Source: Muribaculaceae bacterium
GTDB taxonomy: Bacteria; Bacteroidota; Bacteroidia; Bacteroidales; Muribaculaceae
Direction of reading: 5' to 3'
Assembly: GCA_029051445.1 (NCBI GenBank)
Contig: JAIDKP010000153.1
Span: forward strand, 1-17,470
DNA: 17,470 nt
In this document: positions 8,501-15,381 of the stretch, piece after piece
Layout of the letters: each line of letters starts with the position of its first letter
Position numbering within the stretch: position 1 is the stretch's first letter
Position numbers and translations under genes: made by a program
The notes under the pieces: model-generated
Databases searched by the model: none
Told to the model about the DNA's origin: nothing
Seen by the model: the letters and a program-made list of their open reading frames with translations, nothing else

Positions 8501-8999
8501 GCTTCAGAAGCCACCATACCGACTCGATGTAGCGGTTGTCATAGGTGATGTAAGGATTTTCGGTGTCGACCCAGTAGCCCATGCTGCGCGTCAGTGTCTC
8601 CCACTCGCGGGTATATTTCATCACCTCGCTGCGGCAGGCGTTGTTGTAGTCGTCGACCGAGATCTTCTTGCCTATGTCTTCTTTTGTTATGCCAAGCGAT
8701 TTCTCCACGGCAAGCTCTACGGGAAGTCCGTGGGTGTCCCAGCCGGCCTTGCGGTCGACGCGGTAGCCTTTCATCGCCATGTAGCGGCATATGATATCCT
8801 TGATGGTGCGTCCCATCACATGGTGGATGCCGGGCATGCCGTTGGCCGATGGAGGTCCCTCGTAGAATACAAACGCCGGATGACCCTCCCGCTCTTTGAG
8901 GCTGGTGCGGAAAAGATCCTCACTTTCCCACTGTGCGAGCATCTCTTTGTTGACGGCCGACAGATTCAGGCCGCTGTATTCTGGAAATCGCTTTGACAT
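5577..8999 (-). CDS. ileS: Isoleucyl-tRNA synthetase, IleRS2-like, with swapped GXHH signature
   Basis: This 1140-residue class Ia synthetase charges tRNA-Ile. Motifs in order: YEGPPSANGMPGIHHVMGRTIKD (46-68, the HIGH-equivalent motif, here Gly57-Ile-His-His60), GWDTHGLPVE (86-95), the CP1 editing domain with TTTPWTLPSNTA (235-246) and DGTGIVHIAGTFGADD (345-360), WNLSRSRYWGTPLPIW (516-531), DVWFDSGA (612-619) and GNKMSKRLGN (687-696). KMSKR rather than KMSKS, the eukaryote-like length and the SANGxPGxHH context point to the IleRS2 group. The usual HXGH is read as GXHH, with the first and third residues exchanged. The tRNA-anticodon-binding domain follows from about 760 and the C-terminus is full length. 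The start ATG at 8999 is preceded by an A-rich sequence and a promoter-like element. It heads the unit ileS / DksA-like / lspA / DUF4296. Confidence 0.97.
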   Translation of the reverse strand: MSKRFPEYSGLNLSAVNKEMLAQWESEDLFRTSLKEREGHPAFVFYEGPPSANGMPGIHHVMGRTIKDIICRYMAMKGYRVDRKAGWDTHGLPVELAVEKSLGITKEDIGKKISVDDYNNACRSEVMKYTREWETLTRSMGYWVDTENPYITYDNRYIESVWWLLKQLHDKGYLYKGYTIQPYSPAAGTGLSTHELNQPGCYRDVKDTTCTAQFAIVDPKPEMTGWGNPVFLAWTTTPWTLPSNTALCVGPSIRYAAVRTFNPYTGEPITAIAAVALLDKLFGAKGRDGDLDSYVKGAKEIPWKIVAEYDGKDLLDMHYRQLLPWVNPGDGAFRVIGGDFVTTEDGTGIVHIAGTFGADDNKVSKQNGVPPLLLTDKDGAIRPMVDPTGRFYLMADLDPEFVKERVNTELYSNWEGKYVKNAFDPTKTPDDETLDIEICMWLKQRGEVFRIEKHVHSYPHCWRTDKPVLYYPLDSWFIRTTAARERLMDLNTTINWKPAATGSGRFGKWLENLQDWNLSRSRYWGTPLPIWRTEDGTTEKCIESVEELYNEIERSVAAGIMESNPFKDKGFIPGVYTKENYEKIDLHRPYVDYIVLVDEQGRPMHRETDLIDVWFDSGAMPFAQMHYPFENREAVDSGRVFPADFIAEGVDQTRGWFFTLHAIAGMVKDSVAYRSVISNGLVLDKEGNKMSKRLGNAINPFEAIEEHGSDPLRWYMISNSSPWDNLKFDTDGVRETARKLFATIQHTYAFFALYANVDGFDTNAPQVAMDRRPEIDRWILSSLNSLIEEADTTLAAHEPTRAARAIATFVNDNLSNWYVRLNRKRFWGGGMTEDKLAAFQTLYSCLETVARLMAPIAPFYADRLYRDLTGSEKSVHLADFPKNDPAMSDKVLEGRMAMAQAITSMALALRRKVNIKVRQPLSTLMIPAIDEAQASNLEAIKALVAGEVNVKEVKIVDGGAGILVKRVKPDFKKLGPRHGKNMKAVSAAISQLEQADIAALERQGNLELTLADGTKAVLDLADVEVFSEDIPGWLVANDGTLTIALDVTVSDELRREGIARDLVNRIQNIRKSRNYEITDRIRLIIEPNSLTDDAVSSHREYIASQVLAESVKTATVESVAEDCVLDIDGVNVNVEIDVIK

Positions 9000-9031
9000 A
9001 TTTATCTTTTAATCGGTTTGCTGTATGTTGG

Positions 9032-9039
9032 CAAAGATA
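9032..9039 (-). promoter_or_regulatory. Candidate ileS promoter (Bacteroidota -7 element)
   Basis: Read on the minus strand this is TATCTTTG, a perfect match to the Bacteroidota -7 consensus TAnnTTTG, lying 32 bases before the ileS ATG in the gap after ddl. The position would put the transcript start near 9026, with a leader of about 25 bases. No clear TTTG -33 box is found 19-21 bases upstream; that stretch falls in the ddl 3' end. The assignment is therefore tentative, but it would let ileS-lspA be transcribed apart from lon-ddl. Confidence 0.45.
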
Positions 9040-9045
9040 ATCTAT

Positions 9046-10242
9046 TTATTTTGTTTTAGCACCCTTCACACCCTTTACACCTCCGCCGAGGCTGAAGATG
9101 TTTTGATCGTAGCTCACGGTTTTCTCGCTTTCCTGGCGGCGGCGTTTGAGAGCAAGTGCCACAAGCTTGTCCATCAGGTCGGAGAAGGATATGCCTGTAG
9201 CCTCCCAGAGGTAGAATGAGAGGGATCCCGGTATGGTATTGATCTCGTTGACAAAGACCTCGCCGGTAGAGCGGTCGACGATCAGATCCACGCGGCTCAC
9301 GCCGTGGCACGACAGTACGCGGAATGTCTCGCCGGCAAGAGTGCGTATGCGGTCGGTAAGTTCTTGAGGCAGATCGGCCGGAATGCGCTTCTGGGCCGCC
9401 TGCATTCCTTTGGCACCCTTGCTGCCGCCCATATATTTGTCGGTGTACGACAGTATCTCTCCGCTCTTCACAGGCTCCTCGAGTACCGACGTCTTGTAGT
9501 CGTCACAGTCGCCGAGCACCGAGCAGTTGATTTCCTGAAGGTCATCGATCATATGCTCCACGATGATGCGGCGTGAGTAGCGTGCTGCATCGGCGATCTT
9601 GTCGTAGAGAGCGGCACGGTCTCCGGCGCGTCCGATTCCGACGCTCGACCCGAGGTTGGCCGGCTTGACGATCACGGGATAGCCAAGAGTCTTCTCGATA
9701 CGGTCGGCCATGGCATCACGGTCGTTGAACCATTGCTTGTCGGTAAACCACACATACGGCACTACGGGGATACCGTCGGAAGCAAGTATCATCTTCATCG
9801 TGATCTTGTCCATGCCGTTGGCCGAGGCGAGCACATTGCAGCCGGCATAAGGAATGCCGATGGATTCCAGTACACCCTCAAAAACGCCGTCCTCGCCGTT
9901 TGAGCCATGGAGAACAGGTATTGCAACATCGAGATGCCCGACAGGAGCCGAACCGTCCCCAAAAAGCTTCTTGGCGGGCTTGGCCGGATAAAGATTATTG
10001 TCGCCGAAGATCGGACGCATATAGACTTCCGTACACTCTTTCTTCAGCGCGTTCATGTCGCGGAAATTGCGCACGTCGGTCAGTTTGTCGCCCGTGTACC
10101 ATTTACCCTCCTTGCTGATATAGATGGGGGTAACATCATATTTTTCGCGGTCTATGGCAGCCATTGCCTGGTTGGCCGATATGACCGAAATCTCATGTTC
10201 GGTGGACCGTCCGCCGAAAAACACTCCAATGTTGGTTTTCAT
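9046..10242 (-). CDS. ddl: D-alanine--D-alanine ligase
   Basis: This 398-residue ATP-grasp enzyme joins two D-alanines for the peptidoglycan stem peptide. Visible motifs are GGRSTEHEISVISA (10-23, with the Glu15 that positions the first D-Ala), LHGSNGEDGVFEGVLE (111-126), NGMDKITMK (142-150), VKPANLGSSVGIG (192-204, Ser200), SYTDKYMGG (265-273) and VDLIVDRSTGEVFVNEINTIPG (318-339), whose Asp319, Glu333 and Asn335 should hold magnesium. The ending NTIPGSLSFYLWE differs from the NTxPGFTxxS of the E. coli enzymes but I have seen it in many ligases annotated Ddl. The length exceeds the usual 300-360 mainly through a longer N-terminal domain and a Lys/Gly-rich tail (GGGVKGVKGAKTK). It lies 44 bases after the MurF-like gene, which would use its product. 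A different second substrate (D-Ser or D-Lac) cannot be excluded, but nothing indicates one. Confidence 0.93.
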   Translation of the reverse strand: MKTNIGVFFGGRSTEHEISVISANQAMAAIDREKYDVTPIYISKEGKWYTGDKLTDVRNFRDMNALKKECTEVYMRPIFGDNNLYPAKPAKKLFGDGSAPVGHLDVAIPVLHGSNGEDGVFEGVLESIGIPYAGCNVLASANGMDKITMKMILASDGIPVVPYVWFTDKQWFNDRDAMADRIEKTLGYPVIVKPANLGSSVGIGRAGDRAALYDKIADAARYSRRIIVEHMIDDLQEINCSVLGDCDDYKTSVLEEPVKSGEILSYTDKYMGGSKGAKGMQAAQKRIPADLPQELTDRIRTLAGETFRVLSCHGVSRVDLIVDRSTGEVFVNEINTIPGSLSFYLWEATGISFSDLMDKLVALALKRRRQESEKTVSYDQNIFSLGGGVKGVKGAKTK

Positions 10243-10286
10243 CTTGATTTATACGGGGGTATGGTTGTGTTGTCTTAAGTCGTTAT

Positions 10287-11891
10287 TTATTTAAATGTGT
10301 CGGGAAGATCATTCTCATAAAGCACTGCATCGCCGCGTACGGCCATTGCGGTCATGGTGCGTTGGGCTGTGGCGAAATCAGGTGCGCAGATCACGTTCTC
10401 TCTTGTCAGCTTGTCGCCGATACCGTCGAGGATAGCCTCGCGGTTGTACTGGCCTACGATTATGGCAACGTCGGCGCAGTCACCGATCTTCTCACCGAAT
10501 TCACGGTTGGCATCATATTGTCTCTCCCCAAGCTCAATCATGCCCGGAGTGATGATGAAACGCCGTCCGGGTATGTCGAGAAGGGCGAGCACATCAAGTG
10601 CCATCGACGATCCCTGCGGATTGGAGTTGAATGCATCGTCTATGATGGTCAGTCCGCCGGGAGTGCGTTTGGTGCTGAGGCGGTGCTCCACCTGCGGCAT
10701 TGTCGACAGTGCGTAGGCGATCTTTCCTTCGGGCACACCGAGTTTTCTTGCCACGGCGACAGCTCCGAGCAGATTGGCTATGTTGCATTCGCCCATAAGA
10801 GGGGTCGTAAACTCACTGCGGTAGCTGTCGGGACCCTCGACGGTGAATTTTGTCCCGTCAGGGCTGTATGTCACCTCCGTGACCTTGTAGTCGACTGCGT
10901 CGGCGATCGACTTATCCTTGCCTGCATAGTAACGCTGGCAGGCTACATTATCAACTTTGCGGGCCTTGGCAGCCTCGAAGCCATCGTTCACAACGGCGAG
11001 TCCATCGGCCGGAAGAGCGTCGGCAAGTTCAAATTTTGTGCGGCATACATTCTCCACCGATCCGAATGTCTCCAGATGTTGTTCGCCTACGGCCGTGATT
11101 ATGCCTATCTCAGGATTGACCAGATCGCATATTTCCTTAATATCACCGGGCTGCTTGGCCCCCATTTCGGCTATGAACACTTGGGTGTAAGGCTTCATCA
11201 TCTCCCTGACGGTTCGTATCACACCCATTGTCGTGTTGTAGCTGCCGGGGGTCATCAGAGTCTCGAACTCCTGCGTAAGTATGTGGTGCAGATAATGTTT
11301 TGTCGATGTCTTTCCATAGCTGCCGGTGATGCCTATCACTTTCAGGCCGGGCATAGAGCGGAGTATTGCCGCAGCCTCGTCGTAATACTTTTTATTGATA
11401 GATTTCTCGACGGGGCGCAACAGCACATTGGCTGTAAGTGTGAATATGGGGCTGAGCACAATTTCCGCAAGCCCGATCTTGCATGCTGTGGCAAGATTGC
11501 CCGTGAGCAGACCTGTGACGGCAGGTATGATTATTGCCAGCCCGGTCATTACGCTGTAGAGGCGTTTGGCACGCGGAGTAAATACAAGAGGCTTCTTGTA
11601 TCGCCGGCGGCAGAGCGAGATGAAATTGAAAATTACTATTATCGCTGCGGTGCCCAGGGTCACAACCGAAGGTAGATGGTTCACAAGTGTGAGAAACAGT
11701 GCGATACATGCTGCAAGACGCCACGGAGTGGTGCTCTCGCCGCTTTGGTTGAACCAGCGGGTGAAACGCTCGTTGCGGTAAGAGTTGAGCTGAAGCATCA
11801 TCAGGCTGCGTTTCAGCACTGCGGCCAGATCGGCGGCTGTCGCTACTGCGAGCACTATCGTTACAGCCGATGTGATTGTCTTTATATCCAT
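10287..11891 (-). CDS. Membrane-anchored MurF-like Mur ligase
   Basis: The 534-residue protein is a fusion. Residues 1-160 hold about five hydrophobic segments (near 5-27, 57-75, 77-95, 112-130, 137-157) separated by basic loops. Residues 165-534 are the central and C-terminal domains of a Mur ligase: P-loop GITGSYGKTSTK (187-198), Glu242 in AEMGA, TKFELA with Lys286 at the usual carbamylated position, GECNIANLLGA (367-377), EHRL (402-405), and the MurF-like signatures DDAFNSNPQGS (418-428) and TPGMIELGERQ (448-458). Catalytic residues look intact. The normal N-terminal domain of MurF, which grips the UDP part of UDP-MurNAc-tripeptide, is absent and the membrane region stands in its place. 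This suggests a lipid-linked or polymeric acceptor. It lies 12 bases after the hydrolase gene and 44 before ddl. PgsB/CapB also join membrane segments to a Mur ligase core, but the motifs here are closer to MurF. Confidence 0.82.
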   Translation of the reverse strand: MDIKTITSAVTIVLAVATAADLAAVLKRSLMMLQLNSYRNERFTRWFNQSGESTTPWRLAACIALFLTLVNHLPSVVTLGTAAIIVIFNFISLCRRRYKKPLVFTPRAKRLYSVMTGLAIIIPAVTGLLTGNLATACKIGLAEIVLSPIFTLTANVLLRPVEKSINKKYYDEAAAILRSMPGLKVIGITGSYGKTSTKHYLHHILTQEFETLMTPGSYNTTMGVIRTVREMMKPYTQVFIAEMGAKQPGDIKEICDLVNPEIGIITAVGEQHLETFGSVENVCRTKFELADALPADGLAVVNDGFEAAKARKVDNVACQRYYAGKDKSIADAVDYKVTEVTYSPDGTKFTVEGPDSYRSEFTTPLMGECNIANLLGAVAVARKLGVPEGKIAYALSTMPQVEHRLSTKRTPGGLTIIDDAFNSNPQGSSMALDVLALLDIPGRRFIITPGMIELGERQYDANREFGEKIGDCADVAIIVGQYNREAILDGIGDKLTRENVICAPDFATAQRTMTAMAVRGDAVLYENDLPDTFK

Positions 11892-11903
11892 CTCCCTGAG
11901 GTA

Positions 11904-12689
11904 TTATAACTGTGCTTTAAGGAAATTGGTGAAAGCCGCTCCGAAAATTCCGGGTGCGTCAAGAAAAGAGTAGTGTCCTGCACCCTCGATTGCCACAAGC
12001 CCGGCATCGGGTATCAGCTTTTCCATTGTCTTGGCATCGGAGAGGGGAGTGGCCGTGTCGGCTGTGCCCCATATCAGAAGCGTCGGAGCCTTGATTTCAG
12101 GCATGAGATGCTTCAGATCTTCATTCACGACTTTGCTCAGGATCATTCTCATTTTGGGGGATGCGGCGAGATAGTCGGCCGATCCGGCGCGCTGTCGTCT
12201 TCTCTCTATCATCTCCATACTCCGCTCACGTCCGTAAAAAAGACGTAGGGCTAGTTTCGAAGCCTTGAAACTGTACACCTTTAGATAATAGGAAATTGGG
12301 CGCGAGGGCTTCACTCCTGCGGCATCGATAAGAATCATGCGGTCGGTCTTGTTTCGCGATGCATATACTATGCCTATACGTCCGCCGAAAGAGTGTCCAG
12401 CAAGCGCGGGATTCTCGATATGCTCATGTGCCGCCAGAGCCTCGATCAGGCGGGTGTATTCCTCCACGCCCCACACATCGGTGGGCTCGGTCGATTTTCC
12501 GAAGCCGGGGAAATCCACCGTATATACCTTCCATCCGGCGGAGACCGCAAGACGACTGACTGAAGCCATGGTCTCGGCCGTGCACCCCCAGCCGTGCATG
12601 ACGATCATGGGGTGTCCGTCGCCTTGCACCGTATATCGCAGTGTGGTGCCGCAGAGTGTGGCAAATCTTTCTTCGGCTTCTCCGCTCAT
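11904..12689 (-). CDS. Alpha/beta-hydrolase fold enzyme
   Basis: The 261-residue protein has no signal peptide or membrane segment, so it is probably cytoplasmic. It carries the full alpha/beta hydrolase set: oxyanion-hole HGWG (32-35), VDFPGFGKS (58-66), nucleophile elbow GHSFGG with Ser100, WGTADTATP with Asp211, and GAGHYS with His239. A helical cap of about 60 residues (130-195), rich in Arg, Lys and Met, covers the active site. The family includes esterases, amidases, peptidases and dehalogenases; the substrate cannot be read from sequence. Gaps of 12 bases to both lon upstream and the MurF-like gene downstream mean it is almost certainly co-transcribed with both. Its position beside a Mur ligase and Ddl hints at a role in cell-wall precursor metabolism, but that is only guilt by association. 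Confidence 0.88.
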   Translation of the reverse strand: MSGEAEERFATLCGTTLRYTVQGDGHPMIVMHGWGCTAETMASVSRLAVSAGWKVYTVDFPGFGKSTEPTDVWGVEEYTRLIEALAAHEHIENPALAGHSFGGRIGIVYASRNKTDRMILIDAAGVKPSRPISYYLKVYSFKASKLALRLFYGRERSMEMIERRRQRAGSADYLAASPKMRMILSKVVNEDLKHLMPEIKAPTLLIWGTADTATPLSDAKTMEKLIPDAGLVAIEGAGHYSFLDAPGIFGAAFTNFLKAQL

Positions 12690-12701
12690 GTCTGGTGGTA
12701 T

Positions 12702-15125
12702 TTATTTGCCTTTCTGGTCTGTCAGTGCTATGGCAAGAACATCGTTTATATTCTCCACATAGTGGAAGTCAAGACCGTCGAGATATATCGGCGGGATCTC
12801 ATCGACATCCTTGCGGTTTTCTTTGCATAAGATTATCTCTTTGATTCCGGCACGCTTGGCTGCGAGAATTTTCTCCTTTATGCCACCGACGGGAAGCACT
12901 TTGCCGCGCAAAGTCATTTCGCCGGTCATGGCAAGACGCTCTTTCACTTTTACGCCCTTGAATACCGACACGATCGAGGTAGTCATGGTGATGCCGGCCG
13001 ACGGACCGTCCTTGGGTATCGCACCTTCCGGAACGTGGATATGCACATTGTTTTTCTCGAAATCCGTCGGGTCGATGCCGAGTTCGGCTGCATGGCTGCG
13101 CACATACTGCAGCGCAAGTGTGGCCGACTCCTTCATCACATCGCCGAGATTGCCGGTAAGGGTCAGTTTCTCACCCTTGCCCGCAGCAAGCGACGACTCG
13201 ATGAACAGGATTTCTCCTCCTGCGGCTGTCCAGGCCAGACCGGTGACTACACCGGCAAAATCGTTCCCTTCATATCGGTCACGGCTGAAATGTGCGGCTC
13301 CAAGCAGACGCCCGAGATCCTCAGGAACGACAGTCGTGGGAGCGTTGTTGCCGCTCATCTTGAGATAAAGCTGTTTCCGCAGAACTTTTGCTATTGTTTT
13401 CTCAAGCTGGCGTACGCCGCTCTCCGACGTGTAGTTCTCTATTATGCATTTTATGGCATCTTCCGAGATTTCAAAATTCTCGTCATCTATGCCAAGCTCT
13501 TTCTTTACTTTCGGTATGAGATGGCGTCTTGCGATCTCCACTTTCTCCTCGAGCACATATCCCGATATGTCGATTATCTCCATGCGGTCAAGAAGCGGCT
13601 GCGTGAGTGTCGACAAGGTGTTGGCTGTGGCTATGAACAGAACCTTCGACAGGTCGAAGTCGACATCTACGAAATTATCATGGAATTTGTTGTTTTGCTC
13701 GGGATCCAGTACCTCGAGAAGTGCGGCGGCGGGATCACCTTTGAAGTCTTTGCCGAGTTTGTCGATCTCGTCAAGCAACAAGACGGGGTTGGATGAACCG
13801 GCACGCTTCATCGCGTCGATTATGCGGCCGGGCATGGCTCCGATATATGTGCGGCGGTGACCGCGTATTTCTGCTTCGTCATGTACGCCGCCGAGCGACA
13901 CACGCTTGTAGTTGCGTCCCAGGGCCGCTGCAACCGATTTGCCGAGAGAGGTCTTGCCGACACCGGGAGCGCCGACAAAACAAAGTATCGGGCTGCGTCC
14001 TTCCGGACGGTGCATCATCACGGCCAACTGCTCAAGTATGCGCTCCTTGACTTTCTCAAGACCGTAGTGGTCTGCGTCAAGAGTCTCCTGTGCCTTGATG
14101 AAGTCTGTGCTCAGCTCGGTCTCTTTGTCCCACGGCAGTTCGAGGAGTGTGTCGAGATAGTTGTACTGTATGGCGTAGTCTGGGCTTGAGGTGTTGAGGC
14201 GACGCAGCTTTTCAAGCTCTTTGTCAAACGTCTTGCGTACATCCTCGGGAAAGGCTGTGCTCTCGGCGCGCTTGGCGAGTTCATCGGCCTCGTCACCGTC
14301 ATTGCCATATAATTCGCTCCGTATCGCCTCCATCTGCTCGTTGAGGAAGACACGGCGCTGGTTTTCCTCGAGACCCTGCCGGGCCTTTGATTTGATCAGG
14401 TCTGTAAGTTCGAGCATCTGCTCCTGGCGGCACAACTCGGTGATGATCTCAAAAGCGCGCTCCTTCACGCGGTGAAGCGTGAGAAGCTTTATCTTGAATT
14501 CCTGATCAAACGGGAAAACTGTGGCTACAGTGTTGATGATTGTCTCGGCATCATCTATATTACGGAGGTTTATCGCCACATCCGGCGTAAAGCCATGTCC
14601 ACGGTCCACAATCTTCAGAGCGGAGTCTCTGATGGCGTTTACAAGAGCCTCGAATTCCGAATCACCCTGACGTGGCATGACATCACGTATGGGACGCACT
14701 GCCACTGCAAGATGACCCTGCATTGCGTCTTCAGCCTCGCCTGTAATGCGGAATTTACTCATCGCACGCACAAATGCGGTGGTCGTATTGTCGGGAAATT
14801 TGATCACATTGATCACTTCTGCCAGTACTCCGTATTTGTAGAGATCCTTGATGCTTGGATCATCAACTTCCGGATCTGTCTGACAGATCACTCCGATGGC
14901 ATATTTCTGCTTCGAAGCCGCTTCGACAAGCTGTTTGCTTGCCTCCCTTGACAGACTGACAGGTGTTGTCACTCCGGGAAACAGGATCAGATTCCTGGTC
15001 GGCAACACTTCTACATGACCCGGATCGGGAATCTTTACGTCTCTTTCTCCGGGCTGTCCCGGCACGGCTATGTGGGCTATCGACATGTGTGGCATGTCTT
15101 TATCGTCAAATAAATCGTCAGTCAT
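12702..15125 (-). CDS. lon: ATP-dependent Lon protease
   Basis: An 807-residue LonA-type protease that unfolds and degrades damaged and regulatory proteins in the cytoplasm. The N-terminal substrate-binding domain begins around HVEVLPTRNLILFPGVTTP (37-55), followed by a coiled-coil linker with NEQMEAIRSELYG (262-274). The AAA+ module has Walker A GAPGVGKTS (385-393) and Walker B LLLDEIDKLG (449-458). The C-terminal protease domain has PKDGPSAGITM with catalytic Ser709 and GGIKEKILAA with Lys752. The Ser-Lys spacing of 43 matches E. coli Lon (Ser679/Lys722). The length is normal and no defect is seen. The ATG at 15125 has a roughly 90-base leader behind a well-matched promoter. It is the first gene of the long minus-strand run and diverges from the EF-G-like gene. 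Confidence 0.97.
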   Translation of the reverse strand: MTDDLFDDKDMPHMSIAHIAVPGQPGERDVKIPDPGHVEVLPTRNLILFPGVTTPVSLSREASKQLVEAASKQKYAIGVICQTDPEVDDPSIKDLYKYGVLAEVINVIKFPDNTTTAFVRAMSKFRITGEAEDAMQGHLAVAVRPIRDVMPRQGDSEFEALVNAIRDSALKIVDRGHGFTPDVAINLRNIDDAETIINTVATVFPFDQEFKIKLLTLHRVKERAFEIITELCRQEQMLELTDLIKSKARQGLEENQRRVFLNEQMEAIRSELYGNDGDEADELAKRAESTAFPEDVRKTFDKELEKLRRLNTSSPDYAIQYNYLDTLLELPWDKETELSTDFIKAQETLDADHYGLEKVKERILEQLAVMMHRPEGRSPILCFVGAPGVGKTSLGKSVAAALGRNYKRVSLGGVHDEAEIRGHRRTYIGAMPGRIIDAMKRAGSSNPVLLLDEIDKLGKDFKGDPAAALLEVLDPEQNNKFHDNFVDVDFDLSKVLFIATANTLSTLTQPLLDRMEIIDISGYVLEEKVEIARRHLIPKVKKELGIDDENFEISEDAIKCIIENYTSESGVRQLEKTIAKVLRKQLYLKMSGNNAPTTVVPEDLGRLLGAAHFSRDRYEGNDFAGVVTGLAWTAAGGEILFIESSLAAGKGEKLTLTGNLGDVMKESATLALQYVRSHAAELGIDPTDFEKNNVHIHVPEGAIPKDGPSAGITMTTSIVSVFKGVKVKERLAMTGEMTLRGKVLPVGGIKEKILAAKRAGIKEIILCKENRKDVDEIPPIYLDGLDFHYVENINDVLAIALTDQKGK

Positions 15126-15222
15126 CTGTTTTTACTCTGAGTGTCGGTCATCCCGGATCTCTCTTGGCGGCTTATATCGCCACAGAGGCCTCCGGTCATA
15201 TACCCCTCTGCAAAAAGAATGC

Positions 15223-15253
15223 CAAAGTTACGACTTTTTTGGTGGTAATGAAA
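15223..15253 (-). promoter_or_regulatory. Promoter of lon (Bacteroidota sigma-A type)
   Basis: On the minus strand the -7 box TAACTTTG (15230-15223) matches TAnnTTTG perfectly. Exactly 19 bases upstream lies TTTC (15253-15250), three of four bases of the -33 consensus TTTG. The predicted start is near 15217, giving a leader of about 90 bases before the lon ATG. The promoter lies in the 256-base divergent gap that separates lon from the EF-G-like gene. Confidence 0.65.
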
Positions 15254-15254
15254 G

Positions 15255-15268
15255 ATGTTGTGTAACAT
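15255..15268. promoter_or_regulatory. Operator-like palindrome in the lon / EF-G-like divergent gap
   Basis: ATGTT-GTGT-AACAT: perfect 5-bp arms around a 4-base centre. It begins just one base upstream of the lon -33 box, where an activator or repressor would normally sit, and lies 113 bases before the EF-G-like start codon. No regulator is identified, and a 5-bp-arm palindrome can occur by chance in A/T-rich spacer. Confidence 0.3.
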
Positions 15269-15282
15269 ATTGAGGAAAACTG

Positions 15283-15309
15283 TAGTTTAGACAAAAAAAT
15301 ACTACTTTG
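15283..15309 (+). promoter_or_regulatory. Weak promoter-like elements before the EF-G-like gene
   Basis: Two imperfect -7 elements lie on the plus strand: TAGTTTAG (15283-15290, one mismatch in the TTTG part) and TACTTTG (15303-15309, spacer one base short). Neither has a good TTTG box 19-21 bases upstream. The poor -33 would fit a promoter that needs an activator, but this is conjecture. The remaining bases 15310-15381 are A/T-rich leader with no Shine-Dalgarno sequence. Confidence 0.22.
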
Positions 15310-15381
15310 CGCAACACAGTTCTCGACGAGGATTGTTAATACAGAAGTGAATTAAAGTCAATAAAATCTTACTTGGATATC

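Noticed and set aside
9046..10242. Van-type D-Ala-D-Lac or D-Ala-D-Ser ligase
   Set aside because: There is no neighbouring VanH, VanX, VanT or VanXY gene and no motif I can tie to altered second-substrate choice. Ordinary Ddl is the simpler reading.
10362..11675. 437-codon open frame on the plus strand
   Set aside because: It lies wholly antisense to the MurF-like gene, whose motifs are unmistakable. The translation is Cys- and His-rich with no recognisable domain. It is a shadow of codon bias in the opposite strand.
11904..12689. Specific enzyme name for the alpha/beta hydrolase (for example a penicillin-binding or VanY-like peptidase)
   Set aside because: The sequence shows only the generic catalytic triad. 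VanY and PBP families have different folds or motifs, and a wall role rests on neighbourhood alone.
13035..13796. 253-codon open frame on the plus strand
   Set aside because: It is antisense to the AAA+ and protease domains of lon and has no motif or plausible start context.
15126..15381. tRNA, small RNA or riboswitch in the longest gap
   Set aside because: No cloverleaf, conserved aptamer core or terminator-like hairpin is visible in the 256 bases; promoter elements and one short palindrome are all I can support.
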